Below, one piece after another: positions 1 to 12,089 of a stretch of DNA of 64,000 nt. The notes beneath the pieces were generated by a model. That model had not been told where the DNA came from and searched no databases. It was given only the letters and a program-made list of their open reading frames with translations. The position numbers and the translations under genes were made by a program. Numbering within the stretch: position 1 is the first letter of the stretch; each line of letters opens with the position of its first letter. Origin of the DNA: Pararge aegeria (taxonomy: Eukaryota > Arthropoda > Insecta > Lepidoptera > Nymphalidae); NCBI RefSeq assembly GCF_905163445.1, contig NC_053183.1:6448001-6512000 (forward strand), given 5' to 3'.

Positions 1-1300
1 GAAGAGAGAGCACTATATTACCCATGTGCTGTGAGTAAAATGACTAAAATATTAATATTTTGGGCAAATAGTACCTACATTATTAGTACTGATACTTCTT
101 ACCTAGGCTTACTAGGCTATCCGTAATTTCCTTATAGATAATTCGATGACCATTTTAAGCAAACAATGCTATGCAGCGAATTCCCTATTGCTTTGTAACT
201 CTATCAATTGAAGCCGTATAACCACATACGCAGTTCGATATGTAGTGGAAAATATGTTTGAACATTATCCATCGTGGCTGTAGTAGATAGGGTTTCATCT
301 TCAGGCGTACGGCGGTATAATATACCTAAGATAGACACTTTAAAAATAATTCATAGGTAGTGCTGCAAGCAATTAAAGCTTGAAGATAAAATTATCATAG
401 AAGTATACATCTATTTGACATATATTTACTATTATGATATTGTTTAACTAGTGATTAATTTATTCTTGTGTTTGTTTTGTTTTTATGAATAATAAAAACC
501 TATTGCTGCATCAATTATTGTGGTTAATAAATAATTATTATACATATAATATTAATAATAATATTGAAGTTAAAACTTTGTTTCCGGTGCCTTAATACAA
601 CTATTATGGTTCAAAAAATTACTTGAAAATTTCATAAGCAATATAAGAAAATCAAATCGCTAGCCTGAAAACTAATTATAACAATGCCGAGGAAAAATCA
701 TAAGTACTTGGGGCAAAAAAAGCGTTGTTCGATGTCCTACGTCTGTATCGATGAATCGAAATTATTTTTACAACTTGCGAGCTCACGAACTTGCTACCCT
801 TAGTGCAAGATTTGCTCGCTTACAATCGAGGAGTCGTTTTCGAGTATCGAAATACTTGAACATCAGAGTAAAATGGAGATTATTTATATACATACTTCTA
901 AAGTACAGATTTGCCAACAATTCTTTAGCTAAGGCGGAACGTTTGTAAAATCAAAATCAGATATACAAGATTTGCGACTCAAAATGACTGATATTAGATA
1001 GTAGTAGATGGCATGAAATGCAAATATCTTCCTCCTGTATATACGAGTAATATAAGCGTAGGCAGTGCTTCTGTGTATAAAGTGCACGCTAGGATAAGAA
1101 ACAAGTGAATGCTTCTGTGAAACAAGTGAAGTCTTGCTTGAGTCAGTAGAATGAAGATTGAATAACAAACATCGTTGATATTCCTAAGTGGCGTTAGGAC
1201 AGACCATTGGCGATATTTTGACCCCTAAAATTATGCGTTACGTGATCGTTTATTTTTATAGTTTGGGACGTCGAGGTGCTAAATTATTTATTTAGCAGCT
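1..1300. other. AT-rich gene-free sequence
   Basis: No open frame here looks like a protein. The small frames are short, low in complexity and have no recognisable motifs. The base composition is strongly AT-rich. I see no repeat family that I can name and no splice-framed exon. Confidence 0.5.
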
Positions 1301-1318
1301 CGGTGCCGTTTGGTAGCG

Positions 1319-1386
1319 TCATAAATAGCTCAAGTCATGAGACAGACGCAGCGGCGCGGCGGCCGAGCGTTGTCCATCGTCCGCAG
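1319..1386 (+). promoter_or_regulatory. candidate promoter and untranslated first exon
   Basis: A TATA-like motif (ATAAATAG at 1321-1328) is followed about 30 bases later by an abruptly GC-rich run (1349-1386, rich in GCGGCG). The run ends in CAG directly before GTAGTG, which could be a splice donor at 1387. This arrangement fits a non-coding first exon of a gene whose coding part lies outside or far downstream. No matching coding exon was found to the right before MED18, so this is a weak inference from composition and spacing only. Confidence 0.2.
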
Positions 1387-2204
1387 GTAGTGTTGCTTAT
1401 TTATTGAAGAAAGTTAGCCACAAAACTTGGAAAATGATATATCAATTAATTGCTATAATTATATATGACGGAAGTTCTATTAATTAACATTGTTACACTC
1501 ACTTATGATATATTAAGGATTAAGGATTCATTGATATGGTATTATCCGTATTTCGTCATTGCAGTTATATGCAACACATAGTACTTAAACAGTTTTATGT
1601 TTAGAAATATGTTACTCGAGAACTTAATACTGCTGCCTCACGTCAAGTCTAACCCAGCCGTAATTACTATTTTTTTAATAAGCCTAACATAAATGTAACG
1701 TACAAAGTTAGAAATTAGGTTATGTAATGCGGAGTAGAAAAAAACTCATGCAACTAGACGATTATAATATAAATATTATATTTACGTTAAAGAAAAAAAA
1801 GAGGAAGAGCCAGGAAGAGATGGCCATCCATTGTATTGAATATATAGTTTTTGGATAGAGGAGTTGATGGTTAAGGACTGATATAAGTAAGTGTAAAGAG
1901 AAGTGTAATAAGGGCATGAGGAAATAAAAACTAACGTACTCTCTGAACAAATTTGTACATATTGAGCGATTTTTTTGCTAAGTTGATATTTGTTTGCCTT
2001 GGCTCTGCGAATAAGTATGTTGCAGCCAATTTTTTACCGTTCTGGTGGCGGCAGTTCAGTCAGTTTAGCTTCTTCATGTACTATGTCGTACATATTATAA
2101 TAAATTAGTTACCAACAATGTCATCAGCACAGTATGACCAAGCTGGTTAAAGGTTTATTTGGGAAAAATCTAAAGTGAGATTCAGGGGAAATGTGGCATC
2201 GCGC

Positions 2205-2660
2205 GTCGGTTAGCTAGCAACATCGGCGTTATGCGATGGCCGCTCCGCTTGGCGCCAACGCCGGCCGTCGCGTGTTATTTCCGACACCATTACTCACGCT
2301 GGCTTCGACTAATTATAATATGCTGCAAGCCCGTATCGTCCACGTCACTGACCGCTCATGTATCTTGTACCGAATAGGAACGTTTTCACAAAAGTAAATC
2401 TGCATATGCATGCATTCGGAGAATTGTGCTGATAAGTGCGATAAAATTACAACGTTTTAGTCCATATTCCGGTTATCATAAATGGATGCCGCCTCGTTTC
2501 TTTTAATTGATACGGTGGGGCTCGGTAAGATCAGAGGCGTCGGTACCGTGTGGACGAAGCGAATGTTCGTAAACAAGCAAAGTGACGTAATCATCGCGCC
2601 CTCTGACTCCGGCCAAGTAGCTAGAGATAGCGTCCTGATTAGCATACAATTTTGCATAAT
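2205..2660. other. GC-rich non-coding island
   Basis: Two GC-rich patches (about 2205-2295 and 2480-2640) stand out from the AT-rich surroundings. The second is open on both strands for about 65 codons and includes a TGACGTAA motif resembling a CRE/ATF site. Neither frame shows a known domain. A conserved regulatory block is possible but cannot be shown from one sequence. Confidence 0.25.
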
Positions 2661-2967
2661 ATATCTTAAAAACTTATAGATAAGTTCCTTTTTTAAGTGC
2701 GACGCAAAAAAACGTTTGAAACTGGCCTAATTAAGTATAAGAAGATTTAATAGGTAGAGCATAAAGTTGGTACCTAGGTAGATTACTATTGGAAAAAAGT
2801 TAATGACGAATATATTTCTAGAAGGTACTAAATATGTGCAAACTTGTAATCTTGTTGAAATGTCTTTGAAGATAGGTAGTTACTACCTATGTACCTTGTA
2901 AAATACGGATTTTTTAAGGGTATTTTAATTTCGCAAAATATGTTTCTATATTATTATTATACTCAAA

Positions 2968-3113
2968 GGTGTGTCCATCGATCCGCACTGGGGCGAGAGT
3001 GGTGGATTAGGACCTTAACCCCTTTTCATTATGGGAGGAGGCGCATGCCCTGTAGTTTGTCGGTAATGGGTTGATATGATGATAACATCATCGTCATCAT
3101 CATCATCATCATA
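2968..3113 (+). repeat. 3' tail of an RTE-like non-LTR retrotransposon or SINE
   Basis: The sequence runs from a 'GTGGATTAGGACCTTAACCCC' type segment through 'GGGTTGATATGATGATA' into a (TCA)n run at 3089-3112. In Lepidoptera this order is typical of the 3' end of RTE-like LINEs and related SINEs. The tail orientation makes it a plus-strand insertion. No coding part is attached. Confidence 0.5.
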
Positions 3114-4476
3114 GTGTATGAAAACAGGGTAAAGATCAGCAAATAGCTACCCTATCTAGTTAAGTAGAAACTACCTTTGTAGGTATAACTTTGTACTACC
3201 TAGTAGGTGTAAGTACTATTTTTAAACACTTCACCGTAGTTTAAAGAGTAAATGTATCTACCTAGTTAAAAATGTTTATTTTAAAACTACTGGTGTTATT
3301 TTGTCTAAGGGTCACTACCGTTGACCGGCCGTGATGTAAAAATGGTTTCGGGCGAAGAAAATGAACCGTCACTCCACCAGCTGGCGTTGAAATTTGTTCA
3401 CACCTTTTGTTTTTCACGTTAAGAATAGTTACGGATGCCAAGACAGAAATATCTACGGCAAACAGGGCCTCACCTCATCACATGAGCTGTGAGGTCCTCA
3501 ACTTTAAAATAGAAGAGGACCGAGTACATACTAATTGTTCATTTGGTAGGAGTAATTTATAAAAAAGGATAAGTTTAGATAAAGTAAAATAATATAACGC
3601 CAAAAATAACTTCGTAGATACTTACTGCCAGAAATGGTAAATGTTTGCTAAAATTAAGACCCCAATTCGAACAAAAAGCTTTTATCTTGCTATCCCATTA
3701 AAGCAGATGACTCAAAAATTATAAAGTCAATTAGTTCTAGTTTAGAAATTTGCTACAACAGAATCCGCATTCTGCACCAATGTTGTCCGTCTTTCAGTCC
3801 GTTTTTTTAACAAATTTTTCTCAGTAACAGCGTTATCAGGTTTTGACGTGTTACGTTGAAACGTTTACCTCCCTACTAGAGTCCATAAGTCAATGGTCTT
3901 ACATACTGCTGCAATAATCTTTAAAAATGTTTTGTTTTTAAATTCGTCTGACTTCAAAACATCATGAGAAAATCCTTTCCTACTAGGTGCTTAGGTATAA
4001 AGAGAAAAATGAGCAACTAACATTATTTTTAAGAACCTCAATGTAAAAACATTTTATAACGCTTGATTGAATCCGTATTATGAATTGTAATAGACCATTC
4101 TAGAAACTTACTAAATAGGCACCTACATAGTTTTTCCGCATTATTAATTAAATAAATATATTATATACGATTCGCATGAAAAGGTGCAAAAAATAAATAA
4201 ATTAATGTCTAAATCATATACATAAAATTGAGAAGATAATTAGCAATAGAGTAGGACACCTGGAGAAATCTTAGCATCGTTTGAGTCTCGTTCATTGTAT
4301 CAAAAGTGCACCCGTATATAAAAATTCCTGTAAATTAAATATAATTCTAATTATTTGTTGAAAACTATTTATTAATTAAATAAGAATTATAAGCGATTTT
4401 GTTACAAATAATAATCAATTTAATAAAATATTTGGGACATATCGTTATAGGTAGTTATCAAAAGTTTAATTATCTA
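3114..4476. other. AT-rich sequence without genes
   Basis: Nothing coding is supported. The sequence is AT-rich, with scattered short 'GTAGGTAC'-type words common throughout the window. I see no named repeat or RNA gene. Confidence 0.5.
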
Positions 4477-4907
4477 TCCCTACTAATCCTATACTTATTA
4501 TAAATGTCAATGTAAGTTTTTTTGTTACGCTTTCACGCAAAAACGACTTAACCGATCCCCATGAAACTTTGTACACATATTCTTGGAAGTGTTAGAAGTA
4601 ATATAGAATACTTTTTAACCCGACATTAAGCTCGGTTCCTTTGGGAGAGGGGATGAGTGTTTGACGATTTTACACCATAACTCCGACAAATTATAACCGA
4701 TTTAAATTTTTTTTTTTGTTCCATAGAGGTTATAATATGTGTTTAATTTTGCCCAAACTGTAGTTGGATATAGAGGACAAAACTCCTCAGCGGACAGCAG
4801 CAATCCCCTCATTACTAAATACTTTAAAATTTTTAGATCTACAACTAAATTTAATGCCACATCAAAAAACAAAATCAAACGCAGACGAAGTCGCGGGAAA
4901 CAGCTAG
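4477..4907 (+). mobile_element. Helitron-like non-autonomous element
   Basis: The element starts TCCCTACTAAT and ends with CGCGGGAAACAGCTAG. The TC start and CTAG end fit the rule for Helitrons (5' TC, 3' CTRR). It has no protein of its own. The internal sequence, including 'GGTTCCTTTGGGAGAGGGGAT' and a 'CAAACTGTAGTTGGATATAGAGGAC' type segment, recurs in the opposite orientation at 34699-35144, which confirms a dispersed family. Assignment to Helitrons rests on the ends only. A SINE-like origin is the alternative. Confidence 0.55.
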
Positions 4908-6800
4908 TCTACTATAAAATTATTGTTACAAAAGTTCACAGAATAAGTACCTACCTACTGTTCCACAATATCCTATTTCTACTATACTAACCGACACCGA
5001 GAAAATCCAGAGTGACGCAAACAAATCCATTGCCAAGGTAAGTACAAGTCACTCAACCAGTTTCCTATGAGTGTTCATTGTTAACAGGCACCTGCTTATA
5101 CATTTGACATGCCAAGTCAAAAATATAATGTAGACATACGACAATGTCTAAATTAATCTCAGTTGTGTGCGTTTTGTTTCAACTTGAGCTCATTATATCA
5201 GATTTCCCTGCGGTTTTGGCGGTTGGCCTTTCGATAAACTTTTCACGATTGCAGGCCACCCGAGCGTTTGGACCACCCGAGTGAAGCGTGTAATCGATGT
5301 CGTAAATATCCGTGGCGCAATGGGGATCATCCTCGCCGTGTCACACTAAGCTCTGATAAGCCAGAAACGCTTATGTGATACGCTTACACACGACGTTCTG
5401 TTTGAATTTTTAATCCCCATTGTTAAATAGCCTACCAACCTATCAGAGAAGTATCAAGAGGTGATTTAATAAAACTGCTCGAAAATATATTTTTTTAAGG
5501 CTTCTGTTTTCCTTTTGGGGAGACCGAGATCGATCCCCGGCTCTCACTTCTTCTTCTTCTTCTATTTCTTAAGTCATTAAGTTCTAACTTGCAGTTGCAG
5601 ATGAAATATAATCTTGGGGCCGTATCTGGAATCGAACCCAGGACCAATCGATACGTAGTTCAACGTCCTAAAACACGCGACAAGGCATTCAATTAATATT
5701 ATCGGTAGTTGCGAAAACCGTAAAGTAGATGACCCACTTTGTAAACAAAGAGTGAGTCAAGCTCTTGTCACTGTGGATTGTGGAATGCACTATGTAGGGG
5801 TTCGCTCTACATTAAAATCAGATATTGCACTGCGAATGCGAAGTGAGTAATATGAAGCTGTTGTTTACTTTAGATTAAACGAACATGACTCCAACCGACT
5901 GGTAAACAGAGCGCTTAGGCGCAGCGCAAACCTAGACACTTTGCCACCGACATGGGTCAATATCACAGGAAATATCGGTGGCTTTGTCCGGTAACGGCAA
6001 CTGTAACCTTAAGTGTTAGTTTTCATGTAAACTAATGTGACACCTTCGTTAGCGAAAATCTGTATTTGGATTATCAAACGTCAAGACTAAAAATTTGACA
6101 GATTAACATCAAAACGAAACTGAAACGATTTTAACCAAAGATTTCTAAGTTGAAAACTTACACTAGGCGACACAGACTCTGGACACAGTCGCCCTGGTTG
6201 GTTTGGTTTATAACTAGGTTTATTTATTACTAGGTTTTTGGACACCGTCTTATCGGCTACGAAGAATGGCGTGGCCCGTGCCGTGTGGATATGGGCCATT
6301 AAATTTTATCATCATCATCATATTAACTGTTTGACATCCACTGCTGGAGTTGACGTGATAAGTGGTTAGAATTATTTAACTATTTGAAAAAGAATTAATT
6401 TTCGATTATTTTAATTATGTAATAAGTAATTTTGTAATTCAACACAGAATTGTATCCAACCCGTTGTTATTAAATATAAACTTAGAAAAGTTCCAGTTTT
6501 GTTGTTTTTATTGCGTTTTAATTTTACAGTTCTTGTAGCCGATTACAATACTTAATATTTGTTATTTAAATTACAATTTATTTTAAAGAAAACGTAACTG
6601 ATTGTTTTTCTATTATAAAGGACCCTTTGAAGCTTATAATAGCTTTAAATATGTAAGTAAGTACCTAACTAACTACCTACCTTTAAAGTTTGACAAAAAT
6701 CAGATGGACCAATCTTCAGCGATCATGACGAAATGTACCTAGGTTCCTCATTTGTTGAGCTGAGTATTTGATGTTAGTATAGGCTGAAATTGATTTGCGA
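4908..6800. other. gene-free sequence with two moderately GC-rich patches and a tRNA-like remnant
   Basis: No gene is supported. About 5190-5380 and 5890-6010 are less AT-rich than their surroundings and have no open frame of note. Around 5515-5660 are a (TTC)n run and tRNA-like B-box words on the minus strand ('GATCGATCCCCGG', 'GGAATCGAACCCAGG'), probably remnants of tRNA-derived SINEs. The rest is plain AT-rich sequence. Confidence 0.4.
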
Positions 6801-6819
6801 CACGGATCAGCGACAAGTT

Positions 6820-6915
6820 GTCTGGCATGATCAGCAGCGGCGGCGCCCGGGACCCCCCGCCCCTTGCCTTTCGCCGCTCCCCGCTCACGTCCGCGCGAAC
6901 ACAGACGTGAGACGA
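6820..6915. other. sharply GC-rich island
   Basis: This is a run of about 95 bases dominated by G and C (GCGGCGGCGCCCGGGACC, then CCCCGCCCC), in a window that is otherwise strongly AT-rich. It is not open for coding over a useful length. A CpG-rich promoter or regulatory patch, or part of an old retroelement 5' end, are both possible. Confidence 0.3.
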
Positions 6916-7019
6916 TAGTGTTATAGCATATCTATGACATGCTCATGTTTATTAGAGATATTTTTTTTCGGATGCATAATAGCATAAATATATATTTATT
7001 ACCCTTATACATTCACAAT

Positions 7020-7165
7020 ATGGTTATTTAAAAGCTCCGCTGTTGGGCACAGACCTCCTCTCACACAAGGGGGACCGGTTTTGACCCACCAAATTCCTAA
7101 CTATGAGCTGGTACTGAGACTTTTTAACAGAAATTCCCAATAATTAGGTACCCATCTACCTCAGA
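7020..7165. repeat. interspersed repeat fragment ('GCTGTTGGGCACAGACCTCC' family)
   Basis: A segment beginning near 7030 carries the phrase about a 'GCTGTTGGGCACAGACCTCC' core followed by 'ACACAAGGGGGACC'. This combination is familiar as a repetitive retroelement-derived sequence in lepidopteran genomes. It has no reading frame left. Boundaries are approximate. Confidence 0.4.
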
Positions 7166-9860
7166 ATTATTGTTGCGGTAGGTACGGGACACGGAATTAC
7201 TAGATGAACGAAGCAATTATAAACCGCATCAGTTGCAAATATAAATTATTTATACATGCCCATTCCATACTATACATCCGATTAAATAGCTTTTTGCAGT
7301 TGCCCTGGCATCGAAGGAATTATTTTTAGAATTAGTAGGTGTTATATTTTAAACAAGCCACTTCCATAGTTCCGTAGCCAAAAATATAATTTTAATATTA
7401 TTAATCTGTAACTTGGCGAATTAAGGATCTACCTACATGCATTATATTTTGCAACTTTTTACCAGAGAAAGCTTTATCATCGATATTAAAAGGGTCATTA
7501 TTAATTTATTCTTGCACAATGAATCTGTAGCAACTGAACTCTGAAACCTGACCACTGACTGTTGGCCTGGTCCACAAATGTCGCTCAACGTGCTATAGAG
7601 CGGGCTCTAGCTTGTGGGATAAAACAGGCAACAAGGAAATCCGTAGGAAAACCAAAATTACCCACATACCCCAAAGGATTAGCAACGTCAAGAGGCAGGC
7701 GGCGAGTTTATTTTTACTTCTAATATTCATAACATTTTTACATTCCATTATATATTTTTATGTTAAATATTAGTTTTATTTCAAATAAGTAACTACTTCC
7801 TATAAATACACCGTTATTCTTTCAACTTAAATTTATCCCTTAATTACTCCCTTGGGCCCATTTTATATATTGCACGAACAGCCCTCTTCCCCTGTACGAA
7901 AATAGAATCAATATCAGCAGCATTATCATAAAAAATGCGGTAGGACAAAATGCTGTGAAAGTAACTAAAACACACAAGCCTAGTCGTATTTACCTGAAAT
8001 AATTAATTTCCAAATTCGTAATCCAACACGTAGAAAAACTTTTTTAAAGTGGCAAAATGGCAAACCGCAAAGTAGGTAGTGTACCTATTTATATTGCTCT
8101 ATGATTTCCCCATACTGTTCCAAAGATATACTCTACACTATAGCTAGATATTTTATAATGGGCTTAACGCCGGCCAACCCCCGCCCCCTCCCTCGCCGAT
8201 GTGCGCCTGCGCAGCCGTTTCTCAGAAAATGATACCATACCACAGCAGCGATACTTTCACGCACACACACATACCAGTCAAACACTATGTTGGCATGCAT
8301 TACTCGCGCTAACCGCCACTGACGGATATGTCGATATCTTGGACGTTAGATATTTTAATTTTTATGATTCGCTTGCCAGATGATTTTAAAATTGACATGT
8401 TAAAATACCTACCTAACTGTAGTAGATTTAACACTTTCATACCTAATTGCAAAGTAAGTTATTGATTTTAAATTAGGATAGATAATCGGAAGGAGAGGAT
8501 TTGAAATAGGTACCTATAATTAAAAATTTTTAATTAAGTTGTATCATAACATAACCACTAATTAGGTACCTTACTTGAAATAAAATCAGAATAGTTAATA
8601 AATAATAGTGAAAAAAAAATGAAAAACTAGTCAAATATCATTAAGACCGAAGTAAAGAACTCACAGGACCAAGGTGCCCAATCAAATCCGAAGACATACC
8701 CTTACGTTCAAGTCTAATTAACATTATTTACCTGTTACTTATTTTAGCCACGGCAAATAATTTGGCTATTCACCGCAGGCATTTATAGCAAAATTTCTAA
8801 CAACCATAGGTATGAACCATTGATATGAATATTATATTGATGAAGTTGTTGGTATATAAACTATAAGTTGTACAAACCTACTATTTGCATGGTTAAGGTG
8901 TATTTCTATAGATAAACTTTATTCGGATATTGACCTTTTCCGACAATCTAAAACCACTTTTAAGCAACCTAGTAAAATCTCAAAGATAGAATTATAAATC
9001 AGCACACACATATCTACACTAACCCTAACACACACTCAACCCCCTAACTCACACACACACAAGCGGGTTTTTTTTGTAACTTTCATTTACTGATCTCAGA
9101 ATGTATTTTATTATTAATGTAAGAAAATCTATAATTGGCTGTATTAATTGAACACTTATAATATTTGAATTTTTGAACTTTTTTCTGAGATGATGTCGTC
9201 CGAAATTTTTAGAACATAACTTTTGAATCACAGGCATGCACATGATACTGTCGCATTAGAAGTAATAAGTATTAAGTAGTAAGTATAAACTGTTTAAGTA
9301 CTAACAAAAGGCAAGTTTTATATTTTTGCAATAAGGCCTTTGCCCCTTGCGTATCAGAACAGATCCATAGCACATACCTCGTAGATAGGTATGTAGGTAT
9401 GGATAGTTTTTTTCTCTAAAAGTTCAAAAATTATTTCCCGTATGTTGTGGAGTTCCTGGGTTTGAATTGCGGAAGAGCTTCGCCTTGTCCCCTTCTGCGA
9501 CGCTAAGGCAACCCTCAGGGGTGCACCGTGCAACCAGCCACACAAACATAAATAACAATATAATAAACAATATTTTTATCAGCTTAGAAAAACAAATCCA
9601 TTATAAAGTTTAGGTACCTAGCCTATTAAACCGTTAGCCCTATTATAGGTTATACCAAAGCAAATGATTAGGTACCTCTAACCATGTCAAGAATCGTTTC
9701 AAAACCGTCAATAATATTAAAGACACCTGGGTATTGGACATAGAGATGGATGGAATAACTTATTATTCAGCGTGCCCACTGCATAGATAAAATGAATCTG
9801 CTATGAATAATCATCTACAAAGGAAATAAGCGCCTGATCGTGAGTACACAACACGTACGT
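7166..9860. other. gene-free sequence, one GC-rich patch and a CA-rich run
   Basis: No gene is supported. About 8165-8225 is a GC-rich patch (CGCCGGCCAACCCCCGCCCC). Positions 9003-9062 hold short CA-rich runs. About 9440-9540 reads like an old repeat fragment with a degraded tRNA-like B box ('GGGTTTGAATTGC'). Everything else is AT-rich with no structure I can name. Confidence 0.45.
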
Positions 9861-9861
9861 G

Positions 9862-10031
9862 TGTGCGTGCACGCAAGTAGCTCTATTCGAATGGACGTGA
9901 GGTCGTCATCGAGCTCGTGTGCGTAGATAATTTATCGGCGAGTGTCGTTTGGCCGCTTCGTATAGTGTTGGACGGTTGACTAAGAGAAAATCGATTGTAA
10001 AATCGATTTCGAAACGAAATCGATTTTACAA
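9862..10031. promoter_or_regulatory. GC-richer block ending in an ATCGAT palindrome
   Basis: About 9862-9980 is richer in GC than its surroundings. It is followed by a perfect 17-base inverted repeat (9995-10011 and 10015-10031, three-base loop) whose arms contain ATCGATTT. ATCGAT words also occur just before and just after it. Clusters of such words resemble DREF/BEAF-type sites in insects. No adjacent exon was found, so a regulatory role is inference. Confidence 0.25.
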
Positions 10032-10539
10032 GGACCGGAGTCAAAATCGATTTTTTAAATAGCTTGTCTTAAAGCAACTAAATTTGATATATTATTTATT
10101 AATAATGACGTAAAAAAGGTAAGCTTAAAAAAATTTAAACTTCAATATTTATTAATTCCCAAGATATACATTACGTAATAGTAATTACCTCAAAAATAAA
10201 AAGTAAATTTACCACATAGAGGACATTAGGACGTTTAAAACAAGTGACTATCCCATATTAAAAGCTATGCCTATGATATATAAAAAACATCCTGTACGTA
10301 TACCTAAGGTTTGCAAGCTTACAAACGTGGAGTCGCTTTCGCAAAAAGAAGTATTAAGCGAAAATGCCAAATTTTTGCATTCAATTAATAGAGAAAGATC
10401 CATTTAACGTTTCGATACTAGAAAATACGAGCGAGCTTACTAATCCGTACTAAGGGCACAGTTTTCTTGGTGGTTGGTTAATTCACGTTTATTTACAAAT
10501 CTCTAAAATCCCGAATTGTGTTTTCAGCCATAAATCGGT

Positions 10540-10824
10540 TTGATATCGATTAGTTTGCTTGCTTATTTTGCCCATCACTATAATATCGTAGCGACTGGGA
10601 TCTCGACTGAGGAGGTGGGTCACACTTTATATGGAGACTTGTCTAATTCACTGTATAAATCTGGGCCTAAGTTTCTACTGAATAATGAGTGGTCGTTTAA
10701 GGATCTGGCACAATGCATGTTGTGTCGACACGCTTTCCTGTATAATAGCACAGATAATAAATACCTAGTAAGTGGGTATGCTGTATGCTATCAGCGCAGG
10801 ACTGTTCATACAAACGAGGTTTGA
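10540..10824 (+). other. unrecognised open frame of 94 codons
   Basis: This open frame starts with ATG and carries no motif I recognise; two CxxC-like cysteine spacings are absent and there is no signal peptide or clear membrane segment. No splice-linked partner exon is evident. It may be a chance frame or part of an unnamed element. I record it only because it is the longest unassigned frame in this region. Confidence 0.12.
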
Positions 10825-11214
10825 TCGCTTTGATCTTAGATGATTTTGCCTTTTTATTTCGTCAGCAGTTTTTTACTCTACTACCAGTAGATAACCGAAG
10901 CTATTACTACTGCTAGAAGGTATACGATACATTATTATCAAAGCCCAAGTGAATCGCATGGAGTCTCTAGAGTTGGAGTGTGAAATCCTCCAAATGCCCT
11001 ATGTCCAGCCAGTCGCGTGCACTGGGTTTCTTACCAGGGTATGCATACAGCAGGAAAATGGCATGAAACCTACTTTAGGGTAGGCAGTGCTTTTGGGCAT
11101 GTATGAAGTGCATGCCACTGTGTTCAGCAGTCAAGACATAATATGTATATCGTGTACTTGCCTAGTACTTGAGATATGGTATTGCAAAAACCACCGCCTT
11201 TATTAGATACCAGC

Positions 11215-11570
11215 GTACCCAGCCCGCTTCGCCGGGCTAGATTTTGCTTTATTTTATTTAATTTAAGTCTCATAATATATTAAATCATGTATTTCTCTCC
11301 GTATTCATTCTCTTATATTCATAATTCATAATCATTATCTACACCCATGTACACCCAACAATAGAATATGATCATAGTAAATAAAAGCTGTATTTGACAG
11401 TTCGACAGTTCAAAAACCGGAGTGCTCCGATCGTCGCCAAACTTTACAGGATTACTCGCCAGGTCAATCCCGAGATTCCCTGAAAGTTTCATTGAAATCG
11501 GTCCAGCCGTTTCGGAGCCTATACGGAACATACCCACACACTTTCTCTTTTATATATATAGATTATAAAA
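11215..11570 (-). repeat. interspersed repeat with conserved 'ATCGGTCCAGCCGTTTCGG' block
   Basis: The segment starts with 'CCCGCTTCGCCGGGCTAG', passes through an AT-rich middle and ends with a block containing 'TTGAAATCGGTCCAGCCG' and a short TATATA run at 11552-11562. These blocks are familiar in lepidopteran short retroposons and Helitron-like elements. The end words suggest minus orientation. No coding capacity remains. Confidence 0.45.
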
Positions 11571-12089
11571 ATTTTAAATATTTAAAAAAAGCCTTTACTG
11601 GCAATGAAATACTTTTATGAAAGATCATTGTTTATGGTATAGCAACATATACCTATTTATCTATTTATTCAACTCACTAGTGTTTGCCACTTGTCAATTC
11701 CACGCAAGCAGCTTGCTCTATCTGCAATGTAAACAACTGACCTTGCCTCCTTATGGGCTAGGATGTACACAACTAACAAACATTCCTATCTTAATTAGTT
11801 TACAATATATACACAACTATGCGTAAGTCTTAAGGTACATAGCATGCAAACCAAGTCACATTCCTTCACAGAGTAATTAACATTAACTATTGAGAAAGGA
11901 GAATGGTAGCTGGTTTGGTTTAGTTGCGACAACACAAATCAATCGATTGCGCTGGTTAAGCGTAAGTATGATCCGAGTTCGTAACTGGATTAGCACGTAT
12001 GACTTTGATGAGGGATGGACTAAGGTCATAATTTCGAAAAACCAGACGGTCGGGGCAAATCGTACGCAGAGGGTTTATCGGAGAGCCCG

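Noticed and set aside
2457..2679. overlapping open frames on both strands as a small gene
   Set aside because: Neither translation resembles a known protein. Double openness here follows from base composition.
10540..10824. 94-codon open frame as a possible gene
   Set aside because: No motif, no splice partner and no compositional signal of coding. Kept only as a low-confidence note.
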